A stretch of DNA of 64,000 nucleotides. It comes from Cordilura impudica. Its lineage: Eukaryota; Arthropoda; Insecta; Diptera; Scathophagidae. Location of the stretch: contig OY821518.1 in assembly GCA_963682025.1 (NCBI GenBank), forward strand, positions 233,575,836-233,639,835. The letters run 5' to 3'. Position numbers and translations under genes: made by a program. Position 1 is the stretch's first letter. Each line of letters begins with the position of its first letter. This document shows, piece after piece, positions 59,805-64,000 of this stretch. A model generated the notes under the pieces. That model saw only the letters and a program-made list of their open reading frames with translations, was not told where the DNA came from and ran no database searches.

Positions 59805-60892
59805 TTTGGCAAATGTTGCAGGCCAATTTGGCGGCAGCTTACATTCCGCACGATTCGCTGACCGTGAACGAGCTATTATTCCCATATAGAGGGCGCACAA
59901 GGTTTCTGTCTAAGCCAGCCAAGTACGAAATAAAGGTATGGTGGCTGTGCGATCAGAAATAGCTTTATCCCCTCAAAGGAATGATTTATTTTGGTCAAGA
60001 GCATGAGGTAATTCAAGGGCAGAATGTTTTGTATCAATTAGATATGTGAATACAGGCCACACAATTTATGCAGACAACTTTTTCTCCACGTTGGATGTGG
60101 CGAGTACATTGATGAGGCAGAAAACTACATTTATTGGAACGGTACGCTCAAATAAAACATTTTTGCCACGAAAGTTCCTGTAATGTATTCGCGTCCACTT
60201 TGCTGCTCATTGTTTAGCTTCTACGAAGGCGATGTATCACTGAGCTCATATGTTTCGAAGAATAATAAATCGGTAATTTTGCTATCTACAATGCACTATA
60301 CTTGCGATGTAGACACAACTAAAAAAAGAAAACCCATGTCGTGTATACAATGGATCAGATGCTTGGCGCATATTTTTGCAAACGATCAACAAACCGCAGG
60401 ATACTTGCAAATTTCTACAATATGGTAGATATTGCAACATTAGTTGCATTTATCATATAAGCCAGTAAAAAAAACTGATAAGCGACGATAATTTTTGCAA
60501 TTGCTCACGCCACAATTGGCACTGCCTAATATTGAAGAAAGAGCCACCAACGGATGTCTAACGTGCTATCCCAGTATTCGAAGCGCATTTAATGTAAAGG
60601 TAAAATAAAATTTAATGATTGAAAAAAAAAAGAGGTAAAATAAAATAATTTTGAAACACACAAAAAAACTAAATATTATTTAGTAAGGCCGACAGTAGGA
60701 CCTTCTTCTCGGCCTCAATCAAATCGGCCGTCATGCCAGTTATATCGTGTGGAGTACAGACGCCAGCGTAAAACCACAGCACATTGCTTTAGTTGCAACG
60801 AAGCAGTTTGTGCCGAGCATTCAAAATTGCTGTATCGTTGCAATACCTGCACACTCGAACTGGAAAATCAACAAGAAGCATCACAACAGTGA
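59805..60892 (+). pseudogene. piggyBac-family transposase relic
   Basis: Fragments in order and in shifting frames: IPHDSLTVNELLFPYRGRTR, FLSKPAKYEIKVWWLCDQK, YADNFFSTLDVASTLM, FIGTVRSNKTFLPRKF, SYVSKNNKSVILLSTMHYTC, FYNMVDIATLVAFII, and a C-terminal cysteine cluster (HCFSCNEAVCAEHSK, LLYRCNTCT). This is the piggyBac DDE core followed by its RING/PHD-like finger. Known members read TVDE in the first block; here it is TVNE, so the first catalytic aspartate is asparagine. Several stops and frameshifts also inactivate it. Cut-and-paste transposition at TTAA is the family's activity. The N-terminal region is missing. Confidence 0.8.
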
Positions 60893-61726
60893 TTTATTTC
60901 ATTTTCTCTTGTATTTTAATATTAAATAAAACAGAAATTGTTAAAAAAAAAAAATATTATGTGCCTTTTTATTACTTTATATAATCTAAAATTAACAATC
61001 AAAACCATCAAAACACATCCTATCAAGTAATATACCATAAAATTCGTGATGGGTCCCTGCGGATGGTTGATAAAAGCACTTTTTTTAATAAAAGATACTA
61101 TTTTGAGAAAAAATACTTTTTATGAAAATGAACTTTTTTAAGAAAAATTTGCTTTATAAGAATATGGTCATAAACGCGAAAATGTCAACCGTGGCAAGAA
61201 ATTTGTTTTCCCAAATGTTGGAATTTTTTTAATATTTCCTAAAATAATGGACTTTTAACAGTCTGGTAACAATAAAAAATTTAAAAAAATTTTAAAAGAT
61301 TTTGACATTTGAGCATGTTTTGCAAGAAATAGCATATAGCAGAAAAATGGAAAAAAATGAAAGGTGCGGCAAAAAGGTAAATAAAATTATAATGTGAGTG
61401 CTTTTTTTGTTTCTATTGCACTTTTCCTGAAAAAAATTCCAAGGCAGTATTTTGAGTAAGCTAAAAAAGGCTTTTGAATAGTGCCGCAAATTTCATGTAA
61501 CGTGGCAGTCCGAAAAACATAATGTTTCTTTTTTTCGACATATGTACGTCGTTAAAAAAAAAGTAATAAAATTTATTTCTTAAAAGCATTTCTGGTATTT
61601 ATTTCGATTTTTATTCATATTTTGCAAAAATGGTTACAGTTGCTAAATTATTAGCAATTTAATGTGTGTAACGTGTCCCGAATATGAGCAATTTGCTTTG
61701 AATACATTTTTTTTTAATATTAACAG
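60893..61726. other. AT-rich stretch, possible upstream region of the next relic
   Basis: It contains GTACTTTT-type repeats near 61075-61160. Near 61345 an ATG opens a short frame, MEKNERCGKK, ending at GGTAAATAAA, which might be a first exon for the transposase fragment that starts at 61727. That link is speculative. Confidence 0.3.
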
Positions 61727-62757
61727 GTTCGATTAACAAAACCAGAAAAAATACTAATTGTATCAAAAAAACTGAAATATAACGGAAAGTTTGATGAATA
61801 TAAAAAGAAAAAAGCGGCAGATTCGCGGGCAAACCGTTTAAATAAAAAGAATGAGGAATGTAAACTAAGTCAAGCAAAATTAAATACAGTGGTTGAGGAA
61901 CGTCGCGCAATAATAAGAGAGCGTGTTCGGAAACACAGAGAAGGTAGAAAGGCAAAGAAGGAGAATGAACTTGTGGTATCCTTGGTATCCCTGTCCAAGG
62001 AAAAAAAATAAGTTCTGATTGCAATAGTTTCCAGCATAGACAAAAGCGGTGAACTTAATTTAGCTAATGCTCTAACTGAAAAGTCGACTAAGAAACCAAC
62101 AAATTTTGATCCATTAAATTTGGTCATAAAAAGCTTCTTCGAGAGAGATGACATTTCTCAGGTTTCACCTAAAGCCGGAGACGTGAAATCTTTCATTGCG
62201 GATGGGCAAGAAGTTCGAATAGCTTTAAGATATATGGTTTTAAGTTTGAGGAAAGCTGACGCATTGTTTGTAGAAGAAAGAAATGGTGCAGAAAAAGGTA
62301 AGTATGTGTGAGAAATTGACCGATATATGTATATGCATGGTTCTTCGTTTAGAATATAAAAAAGTGTCACTTTTATCGTCATATTTTGTTTTTACTTTTG
62401 CTTTTATAGAGTTTTGTGGTTTAACTAAATTTAGTAGTCAAAGTCCGCAACGGGTGATATTAATAAACGATTTACCACATAACCTTTGCTTATGTTTCTA
62501 CTATTCGAATTACATCGAAGGCGTTGCGGCTTTGCATTCAGGTGTTCCCTCAATTCCAAGCTACGAACAAGGATTTGCCAAAAAATTCTTATGTGAAGAC
62601 TCAACTATCGATTGCTGGTTTGGAAGATGTCAAAGTTGTGTTGGCGTCAATGAAGAAAGATGGAAGACCTTAGTGGAAGGAGTAATCCTAAACAAGCACG
62701 TAACTGGAAAGTTTGGAAAAAAAACCTTGTATCTGAAAGAACGAAAAAAAACAAGAA
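61727..62757 (+). pseudogene. Second Sola2-like transposase fragment (two exons, N-terminal half)
   Basis: Exon 1 (61727-62297, after TTAACAG) encodes a basic helical region (EERRAIIRERVRKHREGRK) and then FFERDDISQVSPKAGDVKSF. Exon 2 (62410-62757) encodes EFCGLTKFSSQSPQRVIL and the cysteine segment CWFGRCQSCVGV. Removing 62298-62409 (GTAAGT...TTTTATAG) joins the frame through a split GAG codon. Exon 2 is homologous to residues about 22-130 of the transposase at 43732-45048. One in-frame TAA at 62009-62011 interrupts exon 1. The catalytic core is absent: coding stops at 62757, where a fly repeat begins. No TIRs were found around it. Confidence 0.65.
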
Positions 62758-63312
62758 CAAGTAAGAAAATTATAGTCGGTCTAGACCGACTATACGATAC
62801 CCTATACCATGCGTTTAGAAACCCTATCTCTTAGGCCCAACTAACTGGACATAGAAAATAAGCAAAAACCAAATTTGAGTGGGATTTTTATTAATTTTTT
62901 TGGCTGCAGATATGAAAAAGTTCATATCGGATGCTATATCTATATGGGGACTAGGTCCAAAAATGGACCAATCCTGATCATGTTTGGTAAAGTCTCTTGT
63001 ATTTTGCAAAAATATATACAAACAAAATTTGAGATGAATCAGTGCAATATTTTTGTTTTTAATAGATTTAAGTGAAGATCGGGAAGCAGTTTATATGGGG
63101 CCAAAGGGATCATTTTTGGACTACTCATTAATGGATGTAATGAACGCATAAAAACCCAATTTGAGTAAGGTCTATATGACAATTTGGATCTTATGGCAAT
63201 TTATGTCGATTTCATAGGGGTAATTTGTATGGGGGCTAGGTCTGAACATGGACCGATTCCCACCAATTTCAATAGCGTTCATCCCATAGCCGATAAAAGC
63301 TTATATACCAAA
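62758..63312 (-). repeat. Fly repeat (TATACCC...CCGTCC family), minus-strand 3' part
   Basis: Begins AACAAGTAAGAAAATTATAG and includes AGTCGGTCTAGACCGACT. It runs in inverse to the family text up to ACCAAATTTCA near 63308-63317, where it passes directly into the 21-bp array. Confidence 0.72.
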
Positions 63313-64000
63313 TTTCAAATGATGTTTTATGAAATTATATTGATGTTTTCTGAAATTCTATTTATGTTTTCTGAAATTCAAATAATGTTTTCTGAAATTA
63401 TATTGATGGTTTCTGAAATACAATTGATGTTTTCTGAAATTCTATTGATGCTTTCTGAAATTCTATTGATGTTTTCTGAAATACAATTGATGTTTTCTGA
63501 AATTATATTGATGGTTTCTGAAATACAATTGATGTTTTCTGAAATTATATTGATGTTTTCTGAAATTCTATTTATGTTTTTTGAAATTCAAATGATATTT
63601 TCTGAAATTATATTGATGGTTTCTGAAATACAATTGATGTTTTCTGAAATTACATTTATGTTTTCTGAAATTCAAATGATGTTTTCTGAAATTATATTGA
63701 TGGTTGCTGAAATAAAATTGATGTTTTCTGGATTTCTATTGATGTTTTCTGAAATTCAATTGATGTTTTCTGAAATTCTACTGATGTTTTCTGAAATTAT
63801 ATTGATGTTTTCTGAAATTCTATTTATGTTTTCTGAAATTCAAATGATGTTTTCTGAAATTATATTGATGGTTTTTGAAATACAATTGATGTTTTCTGAA
63901 ATTATATTGATGTTTTCTGAAATTCTATATATGTTTTCTGAAATTCAAATGATGTTTTCTGAAATTATATTGATGGTTTCTGAAATACAATTGATGTTTC
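63313..64000 (+). repeat. 21-bp array piece without element ends (~33 units, cut by window)
   Basis: By eye it matches 57306-57993 unit for unit, at a constant offset of 6,007 bp, including rare variants (GGTTGCTGAAATAAAATTG, TTTTCTGGATTTCTATTG). It has no left element end; it starts inside the fly repeat at shared text AAATTTCA. It continues beyond the window. Confidence 0.9.

Noticed and set aside
61659..62154. Minus-strand ORFs of 121 and 94 residues
   Set aside because: They are antisense to the readable, spliced transposase fragment on the plus strand.

Overview
The window looks like a repeat-dense, AT-rich intergenic or intronic stretch of a higher-fly (dipteran) genome. This rests on insect-type transposon families (Jockey-type LINE, Penelope-like element, Tc1, mariner, piggyBac, hAT, Helitrons), on interspersed repeats carrying the CCGTCCGTCCGTCTG-type motif common in muscoid flies, and on spliced coding pieces. 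I recognise no complete host gene. Three weak host-like coding hints exist: a 57-bp exon on the minus strand at 18.9 kb, a coding-like stretch on the minus strand at 37.1-37.5 kb, and an ATG-to-splice-donor exon at 49.41 kb.

Layout. 1-7.9 kb: AT-rich DNA with three small mobile or duplicated structures (inverted-repeat element 1.48-2.35 kb, TTAA-flanked MITE 3.63-4.11 kb, 165-bp direct duplication 4.36/4.84 kb). 7.9-17.8 kb: a transposon nest. A Tc1 relic and a fly repeat are followed by a minus-strand Jockey-like LINE. That LINE is split by a block made of a DNA transposon with 440-bp inverted ends plus a 5'-truncated Penelope-like element. A second Jockey-like copy lies head-to-head with the first. 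17.8-20.3 kb: mostly unassigned. 20.3-36.7 kb: three copies of an element built around a 21-bp minisatellite, with Helitron and mariner relics between them. 36.7-41.2 kb: coding-like stretch, a third Jockey-like relic, and a fold-back element carrying a MITE. 41.3-45.65 kb: a long-TIR DNA transposon (Sola2-like by inference) with a hAT copy inside one TIR. 45.7-51 kb: AT-rich degenerate DNA, a rearranged fly repeat, a Helitron 5' end and a gag zinc-knuckle relic. 51.06-59.31 kb: the fourth 21-bp-array element, with an 8-kb array. 59.3-62.8 kb: piggyBac relic and a second, spliced Sola2-like transposase fragment. 62.8-64 kb: a fly repeat fused directly to another piece of the 21-bp array.

The outstanding feature is the 21-bp-array element family: four bounded copies at 20.34-21.30, 23.48-24.36, 27.37-36.66 (inverted) and 51.06-59.31 kb, plus an unbounded array piece at 63.3-64.0 kb. 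Each bounded copy has a conserved left end, an inverted 14-bp motif at both ends, a conserved stem-loop near the right end, and a central array of a 21-bp unit with core TTTTCTGAAAT. Arrays hold about 30 units in the two short copies and about 380 in the two long ones, where multi-kilobase higher-order repeats have formed (1,995 bp = exactly 95 units in the 51-59 kb copy). The unit is seven codons, so the arrays read as long heptad-repeat ORFs; in the first copy the ORF runs intact from a flank-encoded ATG to a flank-encoded stop. The architecture (central minisatellite, subterminal inverted repeats, 3' stem-loop, no transposase) resembles DINE-1/Helentron-type non-autonomous elements, but that assignment is inference. 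All coordinates of diverged relics are approximate.
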